A stretch of 64,000 nucleotides of DNA, taken from Thaumasiovibrio subtropicus (lineage in GTDB: Bacteria; Pseudomonadota; Gammaproteobacteria; Enterobacterales; Vibrionaceae). Location: contig NZ_AP023054.1 of NCBI RefSeq assembly GCF_019703835.1, positions 2,231,580-2,295,579 of the forward strand, read 5' to 3'. The notes below the pieces were generated by a model. The model worked only from the letters and a program-made list of their open reading frames with translations. It did not search any database and was not told the DNA's origin. The position numbers and the translations under genes are program-made. Each line of letters opens with the position of its first letter. Positions within the stretch are counted from its first letter, which is position 1. Shown in pieces: positions 38,352 through 47,017 of this stretch.

Positions 38352-39524
38352 ATGAAGATTACAGACGTTAAAGCACGTGTATTTGAATGGAAAGGTCATA
38401 CAGTACCTCCCCAAAATCACTTTTGTTCCAATGCAATGGATTTACTTTGGGACCGGGGCGACTCCATGGGCACATTTCGCTTTCATGGTTGGACCGTTGT
38501 TGAGGTCTACACCGACGAAGGCATTGTTGGCATTGGTAATGTTGCGCTCGCACCGCGAATCGCCAAGGAGATCATCGATCAATACCTGACCCCACTTGTT
38601 CTTGGTCAAGACCCGTTCGATTACGAATACCTTTGGCAACGTATGTACCGCTCTACACTCGCTTGGGGGCGTAAAGGGGTTGGTATGGCCGCCATCTCCG
38701 CCGTCGATATTGCGCTTTGGGACATCATGGGCAAAGCCACCAATAAGCCTGTTTTCAAGCTCCTTGGTGGCCGAACGAAAGAGAAAATCCCCTGTTACGC
38801 CTCCAAGCTCTACCGCACCGATCTCGATGAAATGCAGCGCGAGGCACAGACGTATCTCGACCAAGGCTTCACCGCGATGAAAATGCGCTTTGGTTACGGC
38901 CCTAAAGACGGCCCGCAAGGGGTAAGGGAAAATCTCAATAGTGTGGCAGCGGTTCGCGAAGTGATCGGCGAAGATATTGATTTGATGTTGGAGTGCTATA
39001 TGGGCTGGAACCTTGAGTACACCAAACGCATTCTCCCCAAACTCGAACCTTACCAGCCTCGATGGCTCGAAGAGCCCGTCATTGCGGATGATATTGATGG
39101 CTATGCCGAGCTCAACCAGCTGACTTCAATCCCTATCTCTGGTGGCGAGCATGAGTTCACCCTGTACGGTTTTAGACAGCTGTTAGAAAAACGGGCGGTC
39201 TCGGTGATTCAATACGACACCAATCGCGTCGGCGGTATCACCGCAGCCCACAAAATCAATGCCTTAGCGGAGTCATTTGGCGTACCTGTTATTCCTCACG
39301 CGGGGCAAATGCACAATTATCACCTCACGATGTCCACACTTGCATCGCCGATGTCCGAGTACTTTCCAGTGCATGATGTCGAGATTGGCAATGAGCTATT
39401 TTATTACATTTTTGAAGGCGACCCTGCACCAGAAAACGGCTTTATCGACCTCGATGAGGATACGCCCGGACTCGGCCTATCGATAAATCAGCGCTATCTA
39501 GACCAATTCAATATCATCGAGTGA
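38352..39524 (+). CDS. Enolase-superfamily sugar acid dehydratase
   Basis: This 390-residue member of the mandelate racemase subgroup should remove water from an aldonic acid to give a 2-keto-3-deoxy acid. Visible elements are the catalytic-strand Lys in [13 protein letters not shown], the acidic metal ligands in [24 protein letters not shown] and SGGEHEF, and the His in [13 protein letters not shown]. The layout resembles rhamnonate and lyxonate dehydratases; the substrate is probably a pentonate, judged from the next two enzymes. The ATG at 38352 follows AGGAG; a longer open frame starting at 38280 overlaps the previous gene and is unlikely. Confidence 0.87.
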   Translation: MKITDVKARVFEWKGHTVPPQNHFCSNAMDLLWDRGDSMGTFRFHGWTVVEVYTDEGIVGIGNVALAPRIAKEIIDQYLTPLVLGQDPFDYEYLWQRMYRSTLAWGRKGVGMAAISAVDIALWDIMGKATNKPVFKLLGGRTKEKIPCYASKLYRTDLDEMQREAQTYLDQGFTAMKMRFGYGPKDGPQGVRENLNSVAAVREVIGEDIDLMLECYMGWNLEYTKRILPKLEPYQPRWLEEPVIADDIDGYAELNQLTSIPISGGEHEFTLYGFRQLLEKRAVSVIQYDTNRVGGITAAHKINALAESFGVPVIPHAGQMHNYHLTMSTLASPMSEYFPVHDVEIGNELFYYIFEGDPAPENGFIDLDEDTPGLGLSINQRYLDQFNIIE

Positions 39525-39531
39525 GGCCACC

Positions 39532-40533
39532 ATGTCAGCAACTCAACTACGACTCATACAGTGTCATCATCAAGGTGCGATCAGAGCCGCCCTCGTTGAA
39601 GACGCCCATACCGTGCGGCTCCTTAATGTTGAAGATGGCGTTTATGGCTTAGCGCAATTGGCTATCGCTAACCAGCAAACGCTCATTGAGACAGTCAGTC
39701 ATGTTCTGAGTAACTTGCGCCTCGACTATCAGATGCTTATCGACAATCAGTTACTTTTGCCACCGCTCACTCATCCGGATAGTGCGCGTTGCTTAGTCAC
39801 AGGAACTGGGCTTACCCACCTTGGTAGTGCGGATGCCCGCGCGGAGATGCACGCCAAGTTAGCGGAAGATGAAACCCTTACAGACTCAATGAAAATGTTT
39901 CAGCTTGGCGTTAAAGGTGGAAAACCCAACAAGGGGACGGTCGGCGCACAACCTGAATGGTTTTACAAAGGTGATGGACGATGTGTTGTCGCCCCAGAGC
40001 AAGACATTACTATGCCCGATTTTGCTCAGGATGGAGGGGAAGAACCTGAACTCACCGCGTTATACATTATCGGCAACAATGGCCAGCCGTATCGTCTTGG
40101 TTTTGCCATTGGCAACGAGTTTTCAGACCACGTCACCGAACACGTTAACTATCTCTGGCTCGCGCATTCCAAGTTGCGTCAATGCAGCTATGGCCCTGAG
40201 TTGTTAGTCGGCGATCTGCCCGCGAGTCTAGAGGGACAGAGTCAAATCCACCGTGATGGCAAACCTCTGTGGCAAAAGGCTTTTTTAACAGGGGAAGCCA
40301 ATATGGCCCATGCGTTCCACAACCTTGAGCATCACCATTTTAAGTATGATCAGTTCCAACGTCCGGGTGATGTGCATGTGCACTTCATGGGTACCGCAAC
40401 CTTAAGTTTTGCCGACGGCATACAGACACAGCCAGGGGATAAATTTGAGATCTCTATTCCTGCTTTCGGTCGCCCGTTAAGAAACACATTACGCCAAGCG
40501 CAGGCAGACGCCCCCACTGTGACCATTTTGTAA
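39532..40533 (+). CDS. AraD1-type 2-keto-3-deoxy acid dehydratase (FAH family)
   Basis: This 333-residue protein belongs to the AraD1 branch of the fumarylacetoacetate hydrolase superfamily. Members dehydrate 2-keto-3-deoxy-pentonate to 2,5-dioxopentanoate. Family features are VTGTGLTHLGSADARAEMH, QPEWFYKGDG, EEPELTALYIIG and the C-terminal DVHVHFMGTATLSFADGI and PGDKFEISIPAFGRPLRNTL. It begins 7 bases after the dehydratase gene. With its two neighbours it completes a non-phosphorylating pentonate route. Confidence 0.87.
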   Translation: MSATQLRLIQCHHQGAIRAALVEDAHTVRLLNVEDGVYGLAQLAIANQQTLIETVSHVLSNLRLDYQMLIDNQLLLPPLTHPDSARCLVTGTGLTHLGSADARAEMHAKLAEDETLTDSMKMFQLGVKGGKPNKGTVGAQPEWFYKGDGRCVVAPEQDITMPDFAQDGGEEPELTALYIIGNNGQPYRLGFAIGNEFSDHVTEHVNYLWLAHSKLRQCSYGPELLVGDLPASLEGQSQIHRDGKPLWQKAFLTGEANMAHAFHNLEHHHFKYDQFQRPGDVHVHFMGTATLSFADGIQTQPGDKFEISIPAFGRPLRNTLRQAQADAPTVTIL

Positions 40534-40543
40534 GGAAAGGAAG

Positions 40544-42136
40544 ATGACTTTAACAGGCTATAACGCAATCGGACAGCACTGGGTAAAAGGGACGAGAGAA
40601 GCCTTTTCGGCTATCGACCCTAGCACCAACCAAGCCCTTGATACGGCGTTCTTCGGTGCGGACATCGAACAAATGGAACAAGCATGTGAACTGGCGTACC
40701 ACGCTTTCCGTCATTACCGCAAAACCTCCGCCAGTCAACGCGCACAGTTCTTGAATGCCATTGGCAAGGCGATCATGGCGCTGGGGGATACGCTTATTTT
40801 GCGCGCCATGGCGGAAACCGGATTACCTCAAGCACGTTTAGAAGGCGAACGGGGGCGAACTGTAGGGCAACTGGCGATGTTTGCAGACAGCTTACAACGT
40901 GGCTTAACCACAGTACCGCGTCTGGATAGCGCGATGCCTGAGCGCACACCTTTACCCCGCGCAGATCTGCGTTTGGGGCACATTCCTTTAGGTCCGGTCG
41001 CCATTTTCGGCGCGAGTAACTTCCCGTTGGCTTTCTCGGTAGCGGGTGGCGATACCGCTTCTGCGCTTGCCGCAGGTTGCCCAGTGATTGTCAAAGCGCA
41101 TTCCGCGCATCCCGGCACATCAGAACTGATTGCCCATGCGATTCTATCGGCGGCCAGTGAAACAGAGATGCCTGATGGTGTGTTCTCCTTACTGTTTGAT
41201 AGTCATCGCGATATCGGCCAAGGATTGGTCGCTCACCCGCTAATCAAAGCGGTCGGTTTTACCGGCTCTCGTGCCGGCGGTACAGCTCTGATGCAGTTGG
41301 CTCAACAGCGCCCTGAACCGATTCCAGTCTACGCAGAAATGAGCAGCATCAACCCCGTTTGCTTAATGCCCGACGCGCTGGCATCACGGGGAACGCAACT
41401 AGTGGACGGCTTTTGTACATCACTTCAAATGGGCGCTGGGCAATTTTGCACTAACCCCGGATTGGTGATCGGTTTTGATTCCCCCGAACTCGAGCGCTTT
41501 ACTGAGCAAACAGCGGAAAAACTCAATCAAACCACCAGCCAAACCATGCTCACACCGGGTATTCATTCAGCCTATGAGGCTGGGGTTGGCAAATGGATTC
41601 AATCGCCACAGGTCGCGATGGTGGCTGAAGGCGAGCGCAATGAGAAACCAAACCAATGTACGCCTTACCTGTTTAGTACAACCGCCGATGCATTCCTCGC
41701 CGATCAAGCCTTACGCGAAGAGGTCTTCGGCGCTGCATCGTTAGTCGTCAAATGTCGCGATATGACGCAGTTTATTGCCGTTATCCATGCATTAGATGGC
41801 CAGCTGACCGCCACTCTTCACTGTGGCGAGCACGACGCCCCCGCCGACGTCCAAGCCATTTTGGACGAGCTTGAACTCAAAGTAGGGCGAGTGCTTTTTA
41901 ATGGCTTCCCGACCGGGGTTGAAGTCTGTTATGCCATGGTGCATGGCGGCCCCTTCCCTGCGACATCCGATGCCCGAACAACGTCAGTCGGTGCAACCGC
42001 GATAGAGCGCTTTTTACGGCCTGTCTGTTATCAAGATGTCCCTAACGACTTTCTACCTGAGGCGCTACGTGATGGCCCATCAAAGCCGATTTACCGTTTA
42101 GAGGATGGTGTACTCATGTCTTATGGCCAGCCATAA
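40544..42136 (+). CDS. NADP-dependent 2,5-dioxopentanoate (alpha-ketoglutarate semialdehyde) dehydrogenase
   Basis: This 530-residue aldehyde dehydrogenase belongs to the type that oxidises alpha-ketoglutarate semialdehyde. Signs are GPVAIFGASNFPLAFSVAGGD, VGFTGSRAGGTALM, the Glu in YAEMSSINPVCLMP, and the nucleophile Cys in MGAGQFCTNPGLV. NGFPTGVEVCYAMVHGGPFPATSD near the end is typical of this group. It would give 2-oxoglutarate for the TCA cycle. AAGGAAAGG precedes its ATG, 10 bases after the AraD1 gene. Confidence 0.9.
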   Translation: MTLTGYNAIGQHWVKGTREAFSAIDPSTNQALDTAFFGADIEQMEQACELAYHAFRHYRKTSASQRAQFLNAIGKAIMALGDTLILRAMAETGLPQARLEGERGRTVGQLAMFADSLQRGLTTVPRLDSAMPERTPLPRADLRLGHIPLGPVAIFGASNFPLAFSVAGGDTASALAAGCPVIVKAHSAHPGTSELIAHAILSAASETEMPDGVFSLLFDSHRDIGQGLVAHPLIKAVGFTGSRAGGTALMQLAQQRPEPIPVYAEMSSINPVCLMPDALASRGTQLVDGFCTSLQMGAGQFCTNPGLVIGFDSPELERFTEQTAEKLNQTTSQTMLTPGIHSAYEAGVGKWIQSPQVAMVAEGERNEKPNQCTPYLFSTTADAFLADQALREEVFGAASLVVKCRDMTQFIAVIHALDGQLTATLHCGEHDAPADVQAILDELELKVGRVLFNGFPTGVEVCYAMVHGGPFPATSDARTTSVGATAIERFLRPVCYQDVPNDFLPEALRDGPSKPIYRLEDGVLMSYGQP

Positions 42137-42175
42137 GCACGAATAAGTCTAGGTCGATAAACCTAAGGAGTCGTG

Positions 42176-42910
42176 ATGGCTAAACACCTCTTTGCCTTTG
42201 AGAAGCAACTGAAAAACCGCACCAAAAAAGAAATTTTGGCCAGTAAGTTGTTAGAAATGATCTTCTCTGGGTTGCTCCGAGATGGCGACACGCTACCGAG
42301 TGAGCGAGAGCTGTGCACCATGTTTGGGGTAAGCCGTGAAACCGTAAGGGGGGCGATCGGTATGGTCGCTGCCTATGGATTGATCGCCGTTTCTCACGGC
42401 GCAAAGAGTCGCATCAACAGGAGTGAAGAGGGTTTACAACGCTGTGCGGAATTGGTTCCAGCGTTAACCAATTTAACCATTAACAATTTTGATATTGATG
42501 CGGTATTCGAAAGTCGCAAAGTCGTTGAATCGGCGATAGCCCGCGGGGTCGCATGTCACATTGACCCAACGGGCCTTCACCAACTAGCAGAGTTAATTGA
42601 TCAACAAAAAACCATGTTCAACAACGCTGCACACTTTCAACTTTCGGATAAGCGCTTCCACAAACTGATTGCCGAGTATTCGGATAATGCCATTTTGGCC
42701 GAATACGCCGACGAGCTTTACGCCTACGGCCTGAATTTCCGCCGCAGCGTGTTAGAGCAACCGGGGGCAATCGAAAAGAGTTACCACGAGCATGTGGCGA
42801 TCTATCAAGCACTGAATCAAGGCGATGCCAGTTTGGCTGAGGCAGCCATGCTAAATCACCTCGATAGTGTGTACGAGACGACCGTTACTGCGATGAGGTT
42901 AATGCGCTGA
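42176..42910 (+). CDS. FadR-subfamily GntR regulator, first copy
   Basis: This 244-residue regulator has an N-terminal winged helix (LPSERELCTMFGVSRETVRGAIGMVAAYGLI) and a C-terminal all-helical FCD domain (FESRKVVESAIARGVA, FHKLIAEYSDNAIL, SYHEHVAIYQALNQGD). It should repress the operon until the sugar acid or an intermediate binds. I chose the ATG at 42176, five bases after AAGGAG. A close paralogue lies at 46188, after the transporter genes. Both may recognise the inverted repeat at 37224. Confidence 0.9.
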   Translation: MAKHLFAFEKQLKNRTKKEILASKLLEMIFSGLLRDGDTLPSERELCTMFGVSRETVRGAIGMVAAYGLIAVSHGAKSRINRSEEGLQRCAELVPALTNLTINNFDIDAVFESRKVVESAIARGVACHIDPTGLHQLAELIDQQKTMFNNAAHFQLSDKRFHKLIAEYSDNAILAEYADELYAYGLNFRRSVLEQPGAIEKSYHEHVAIYQALNQGDASLAEAAMLNHLDSVYETTVTAMRLMR

Positions 42911-42986
42911 AGACCAGCGCCCGAGGGTAATCCACGTGATTACGTTCGTCGATGATGACATCACCAATGTATGGAGAAAAACAGGC

Positions 42987-43982
42987 ATGAACATCAAGAC
43001 AATTCGGAAAATGATCGTTAAAACGGCATGTGCATCTTTGGTGCTCGCCGCGCCTTACTCAGTCGCAGATGAACTGATATTTGCGATAGGGGCAGCACAA
43101 GGTTCACTGCAGTATAAAACGGCGGAGAAGTTTACCACGACCGCAAACATTGCGCTAAAAGACGCAGGCCTTGATTACTCAATTAGCTTATTTGGAGATG
43201 GTCAGCTCGGCAAAGATAAAGAGCTCATGCAGAAACTCAAACTCGGCACTGTGCACTTAAGCCAGCCTTCCTCGATCATGGCAAAAGTGACGCCACAATT
43301 TGCGCTTTTTGACATGCCATTCTTGGTCAAAGACCGTGACCATCTGGCTAAGATTGAATCCGAGGTATTTTGGCCATCTATCGCACCCACAGCAGAAACC
43401 AAAGGCTACACCGTGTTGAGCATGTGGGAAAACGGCTTCCGGCATATCTCTAACAATACCCGCCCAATCACCACACCTAAAGATCTCGAAGGCATCAAGC
43501 TACGCACCCCCAACAGTACTTGGCGCGTAGGGATGTTCCGTACATGGGGAGGAAATCCAACACCGATGTCGTTCTCAGAGGTTTTTGTTGCGCTGCAAAC
43601 GGGTGTCATTGATGGTCAAGAGAACCCACTGACCAACATCTACGCCGCGAAGTTTAACGAAGTTCAGAAGTACCTCTCGCTAACCAATCACGTTTATAGC
43701 CCTTCCTATCTGGTTGCGGGTAAACGCACGTGGGGCAAGTTACCGGAAGAAGTTCAAAGCATCATTCGAGAATCTGCAAACAGTATTAAGCCTTGGATGT
43801 ATGCGCTCTCTGACCAACAAGAGAAAGAGCTATTAACCAAACTTGAGCAAGGCGGTATGCAGGTCAACATCGCAAGTTATCAGGCGTTTGTGGATGCGAG
43901 CCAACCCATTTACGACCAGTTCTCACAGGAAGTAGAAGGCGGTAAGGCGATGCTAGACACCGTCCTCGACCTCGCCAAGTAA
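42987..43982 (+). CDS. TRAP transporter substrate-binding protein (DctP family)
   Basis: This 331-residue protein has a signal peptide ending YSVADE and the DctP fold. Family sequences are KLKLGTVHLSQPSSIMA, LFDMPFLVKDRDH, the substrate-carboxylate-binding Arg region GIKLRTPNS, and FVALQTGVIDGQENPLTNIYAAKFNEVQKYL. It captures the sugar acid in the periplasm and hands it to DctQM. The ATG at 42987 follows GGAGA; the open frame begins 17 codons earlier. Confidence 0.92.
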   Translation: MNIKTIRKMIVKTACASLVLAAPYSVADELIFAIGAAQGSLQYKTAEKFTTTANIALKDAGLDYSISLFGDGQLGKDKELMQKLKLGTVHLSQPSSIMAKVTPQFALFDMPFLVKDRDHLAKIESEVFWPSIAPTAETKGYTVLSMWENGFRHISNNTRPITTPKDLEGIKLRTPNSTWRVGMFRTWGGNPTPMSFSEVFVALQTGVIDGQENPLTNIYAAKFNEVQKYLSLTNHVYSPSYLVAGKRTWGKLPEEVQSIIRESANSIKPWMYALSDQQEKELLTKLEQGGMQVNIASYQAFVDASQPIYDQFSQEVEGGKAMLDTVLDLAK

Positions 43983-44032
43983 ACGAACACATTATCTCTG
44001 TAACCTACATCTAAAACAAAAACGATAAAACG

Positions 44033-44050
44033 GGGCGGACCACCGCCCCT
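44033..44050 (+). other. Intercistronic hairpin between dctP and dctQ
   Basis: GGGGCGG-ACCA-CCGCCCC forms a strong stem with only two T after it. Such hairpins after binding-protein genes usually protect the upstream mRNA or cause partial termination, which keeps more binding protein than permease. Confidence 0.7.
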
Positions 44051-44065
44051 TCAAGGAGGAGTCCC

Positions 44066-44656
44066 ATGGTGAAGAAACTCGCGAGCTGGTTCGAAAAAGG
44101 ACTAGAAGTGCTCTCGGTCTCACTGGTGTTCTCGATGACCTTTGTCATCGTGTTCGGTGTGATCATGCGGAAACTCGGTATGTCGCTGATCTGGTATGAC
44201 GAAGTCGCATCACTGCTTCTCGTCTGGGTCACCTACTATGGAGCGGCCACCGCGGCCATTAAGCGAAGTCACCTCGGCTTTAGTGGCTTACTCTACAGCG
44301 CAAAGGGCTCTCTTCAAACCACGCTATTTTGGCTTTCAGAAGCGATCGTCATTGGCTTTTTTACCCTTGTCGCCTATTACGGATGGACTGTACTGGCCTT
44401 CTTTGAGGGCGAAACCTTGATCAGCTTACCTTGGGTATCCGTTCCCTTTGTCCAATCCGTTATTCCTATCGGCGCTTTCCTGTTTATCTGTGCTGAGCTG
44501 CTCTCGATTCCACAAGCGCTCGAAGATATGCGTGACGGCCGAGATCACGACCGCGCTGAACTTGAAGAATATGCCGAAGAGTGCGGTATAGATAAAGATG
44601 ACCTCATGCCTGCGCGCCAAACCAATATCAACAAACAGATGGAGGCCAAACTATGA
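44066..44656 (+). CDS. TRAP transporter small permease (DctQ family)
   Basis: This 196-residue membrane protein has four predicted helices and the DctQ pattern (FSMTFVIVFGVIMRK, WYDEVASLLLVWVTYYGAATAAIKRSHLGF). It pairs with DctM in sodium-driven uptake. AAGGAGG precedes its ATG. An acidic tail of about 45 residues follows the last helix. Its stop overlaps the dctM start. Confidence 0.92.
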   Translation: MVKKLASWFEKGLEVLSVSLVFSMTFVIVFGVIMRKLGMSLIWYDEVASLLLVWVTYYGAATAAIKRSHLGFSGLLYSAKGSLQTTLFWLSEAIVIGFFTLVAYYGWTVLAFFEGETLISLPWVSVPFVQSVIPIGAFLFICAELLSIPQALEDMRDGRDHDRAELEEYAEECGIDKDDLMPARQTNINKQMEAKL

Positions 44657-45936
44657 TGTACTTATTGCTCTTCGGAGGCCTGCTTGCACTGGTCATGATC
44701 AATGTCCCGATCGCCGTCTCTATTGGTGTCGTCGCAATCGGCGGCATGTTGCTCACCTCTGGTAGCGACGCCATGCTGAATGTGCCATTGACGCTGTTTG
44801 AAGGCGCGACCAAATTTCCATTATTGGCGATCCCCCTGTTTGTCCTCGCGGGTGAATTGATGAACACCTCTAGCATCTCTCGCCGTTTAATTGACCTTGT
44901 CTCCGCCATGATTGGCTTTGTGCGCGGTGGGCTTGCCATGGTGAACATTGGCGTTTCGATGTTTTTTGCCGAAATATCGGGCTCAGCGGTGGCGGATGTC
45001 GCTGCGACAGGCAGCGTGTTAATGCCCGCGATGAAAAAGAAAGGCTACAAGGCCACCTTTGTCGCGGCAATAACGTCGTCATCCGCTTCTCTCGCCATCA
45101 TCATTCCTCCTTCTATCTCTATGATTCTCTATGGTGCCATTGCGGATACCTCGATCGTCAAACTCTTTCTGGCGGGCGTCGTCCCGGGCATTTTAGGGGG
45201 GGCGATGATGATGGCTCTGTCGTACTACTTTGCTATTCGCTACAACTTACCTCGCGAGGAAGCCTTCAGCTTTGCGCACCTAAAGCAAAAGTTTAAAGAA
45301 GCCTTTTGGGCGCTATTGCTACCCGTCATCATTCTTGGGGGTATCTTCGGCGGCGTTGTCACGGCAACTGAAGGGGCGGGATTGGCAGTCATCGCGGCGT
45401 TGGTGATTGGGTTTTGTGTTTATCGAGAATTAACCCTCACCCATCTTTACAAATGCATGGTCAGAGCCAGCGTTCAAACGGCGGCGGTGATGCTACTCGT
45501 TGCAACATCAGCGCTACTCGGTCTCTTCTTAACCGAAGTCCGTCTACCTCAGCAAATGGCGCAAGCGATTCTTAACTTTACCGACAGTAAAGTGGTGGTG
45601 TTGATGCTGCTTAACATCTTGTTCTTTGTACTAGGGATGTTTTTGCACGGTGCCGCAGCCATTATTCTCGTGGTGCCAATGGTCTTGCCACTCGTGTTGC
45701 AGTTTGGCATCGACCCGATTCATTTTGGGTTGATCGTTACCTTGAATCTCGCCATAGGCCAGCAGACCCCACCCGTTGCCAGTGTGCTTGCGACGGCCTG
45801 CTCGATTGCTAAAGTCGATATCTGGTCGACAACGCGCGCCAACCTGCCGTTTATCGGCGTGCTCATCGCACTACTACTGCTCGTTACCTATGTCCCCTTC
45901 ATTACCTTAGGGCTGGTCGATTTTGTCTATAGCTAG
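44653..45936 (+). CDS. TRAP transporter large permease (DctM family)
   Basis: This 427-residue protein has about twelve membrane helices and DctM signatures such as FPLLAIPLFVLAGELMN, GSAVADVAATGSVLMPAM, SSSASLAIIIPPSISMILYG and LNLAIGQQTPPVASVL. It forms the translocation channel for the sugar acid. The start ATG overlaps the dctQ stop (ATGA), so the two permeases are translationally coupled. Confidence 0.93.
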   Translation: MMYLLLFGGLLALVMINVPIAVSIGVVAIGGMLLTSGSDAMLNVPLTLFEGATKFPLLAIPLFVLAGELMNTSSISRRLIDLVSAMIGFVRGGLAMVNIGVSMFFAEISGSAVADVAATGSVLMPAMKKKGYKATFVAAITSSSASLAIIIPPSISMILYGAIADTSIVKLFLAGVVPGILGGAMMMALSYYFAIRYNLPREEAFSFAHLKQKFKEAFWALLLPVIILGGIFGGVVTATEGAGLAVIAALVIGFCVYRELTLTHLYKCMVRASVQTAAVMLLVATSALLGLFLTEVRLPQQMAQAILNFTDSKVVVLMLLNILFFVLGMFLHGAAAIILVVPMVLPLVLQFGIDPIHFGLIVTLNLAIGQQTPPVASVLATACSIAKVDIWSTTRANLPFIGVLIALLLLVTYVPFITLGLVDFVYS

Positions 45937-45966
45937 TTGAAACCTCAACCACCTTTGGGAAATGGC

Positions 45967-45999
45967 GTGTCCTCACCAGCCCCTTGGAACTGGCGAGGC
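45967..45999 (+). other. Hairpin after the TRAP operon
   Basis: GTGTCCTCACCAG pairs with CTGGCGAGGCAC with one bulge and one mismatch around a 10-base loop. There is no T run, so it may be a weak terminator or a 3'-end stabiliser. Confidence 0.35.
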
Positions 46000-46027
46000 A
46001 CCCTGCAGGTCTTTCGTAAGGCGTATT

Positions 46028-46058
46028 GATATCAAGACATCAATCTCCTCTTGATATC
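46028..46058. promoter_or_regulatory. Inverted repeat upstream of the second FadR-type regulator
   Basis: GATATCAAGA (46028-46037) and TCTTGATATC (46049-46058) form a perfect 10-bp inverted repeat with an 11-base spacer. It lies 130 bases before the regulator start and could be an operator. It does not resemble the TGGT-type site at 37224. Confidence 0.45.
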
Positions 46059-46187
46059 CGCATCGGTAAACGATGCACCTTCCCACCTTACGATGCGCCA
46101 TTTCCCACTTTTTCATTGCATGGGCCTCTTTCCCTCCCCATAATTAAGCCACTACCCCTCCTAATTGGCGATAAAGGATCTATCCCC

Positions 46188-46919
46188 ATGACCCGTGCGG
46201 CATTTGCCTTCGAGAAAACCCTTAAAAATAAAACCAAGAAAGAAATTTTGGCGGAAAAGATCATCGAAATGATCATCACGGGACTGTTGCGAGATGGTGA
46301 TGTTCTACCGAGTGAACGCGAGCTCAGTAGCATGTTTGGAGTCAGCAGAGAGACGGTGCGCGGGGCGCTAGGCATCATCCAAGCCTATGGCTTAATTCAC
46401 GTTTCACACGGTGCCAAAACACGTGTGAATCGAGATGAAGCGCTGTTAGCAAAAGAAAACTGGCTGCCAGAATCGAGCTCATTAGAGATCAATACGCACT
46501 CTTTAGACACCGTTTTTGAAAGTCGTAAAGTGATTGAGTCAGCCATTGCCCGCAAAGCCGCGGCTAAAGTAACGGAAGCTCAACTCGAGGAACTCGGTAA
46601 TCTTTTGAAGCAACAAGCTGGCATGTTTAATGACCCAGTACGTTTCCAGCTTTCAGACCATCAGTTTCATCAACACATCGCCGCCATTGCGGATAACCCG
46701 ATTCTCATCAATTACTCCGATGACCTTTACGCCTACGGTTTAAAGTTTCGCCGACAAGTCATGAATCAGCCCGGCTCAATCGAACAAAGTTACCTTGAAC
46801 ATATCGATATCTATAACGCACTGAGTCAAAAAGATGAGGCCGCCGCTGAAGCCGCGATGATTCGTCACATTACCAGTGTCCATCAAACGACACTTGCTGC
46901 CATCCAAACGGAAGAGTGA
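46188..46919 (+). CDS. FadR-subfamily GntR regulator, second copy
   Basis: This 243-residue protein is a clear paralogue of the regulator at 42176. Both begin AFEK-LKN-TKKEIL and share LPSERELxxMFGVSRETVRGA and the FCD elements (FESRKVIESAIARKAA, YAYGLKFRRQVMNQPGSIEQSY). It has its own upstream region. It may act on the same operator with a different effector, or control only a subset of genes. The ATG at 46188 follows AAAGGA; the open frame upstream is much less conserved. Confidence 0.88.
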   Translation: MTRAAFAFEKTLKNKTKKEILAEKIIEMIITGLLRDGDVLPSERELSSMFGVSRETVRGALGIIQAYGLIHVSHGAKTRVNRDEALLAKENWLPESSSLEINTHSLDTVFESRKVIESAIARKAAAKVTEAQLEELGNLLKQQAGMFNDPVRFQLSDHQFHQHIAAIADNPILINYSDDLYAYGLKFRRQVMNQPGSIEQSYLEHIDIYNALSQKDEAAAEAAMIRHITSVHQTTLAAIQTEE

Positions 46920-46922
46920 ACC

Positions 46923-46952
46923 TAAAAAAACAGCGCAGATCCCTCTGCGCTG
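46923..46952 (-). terminator. Rho-independent terminator of the old yellow enzyme gene
   Basis: CAGCGCAGA and TCTGCGCTG form a 9-bp stem with a run of T on the minus-strand exit side. It lies between the ends of two convergent genes. Confidence 0.85.
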
Positions 46953-47017
46953 GAAAGGCAAGTTACGCTAAGGTAACAACAGCCAGCTAGGTCTACATGA
47001 AAACCGTTAACTTCGCA

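Noticed and set aside
38442..38918. 158-codon open frame on the minus strand inside the dehydratase gene
   Set aside because: It is fully antisense to a strongly conserved enzyme gene and shows no protein-like motifs.
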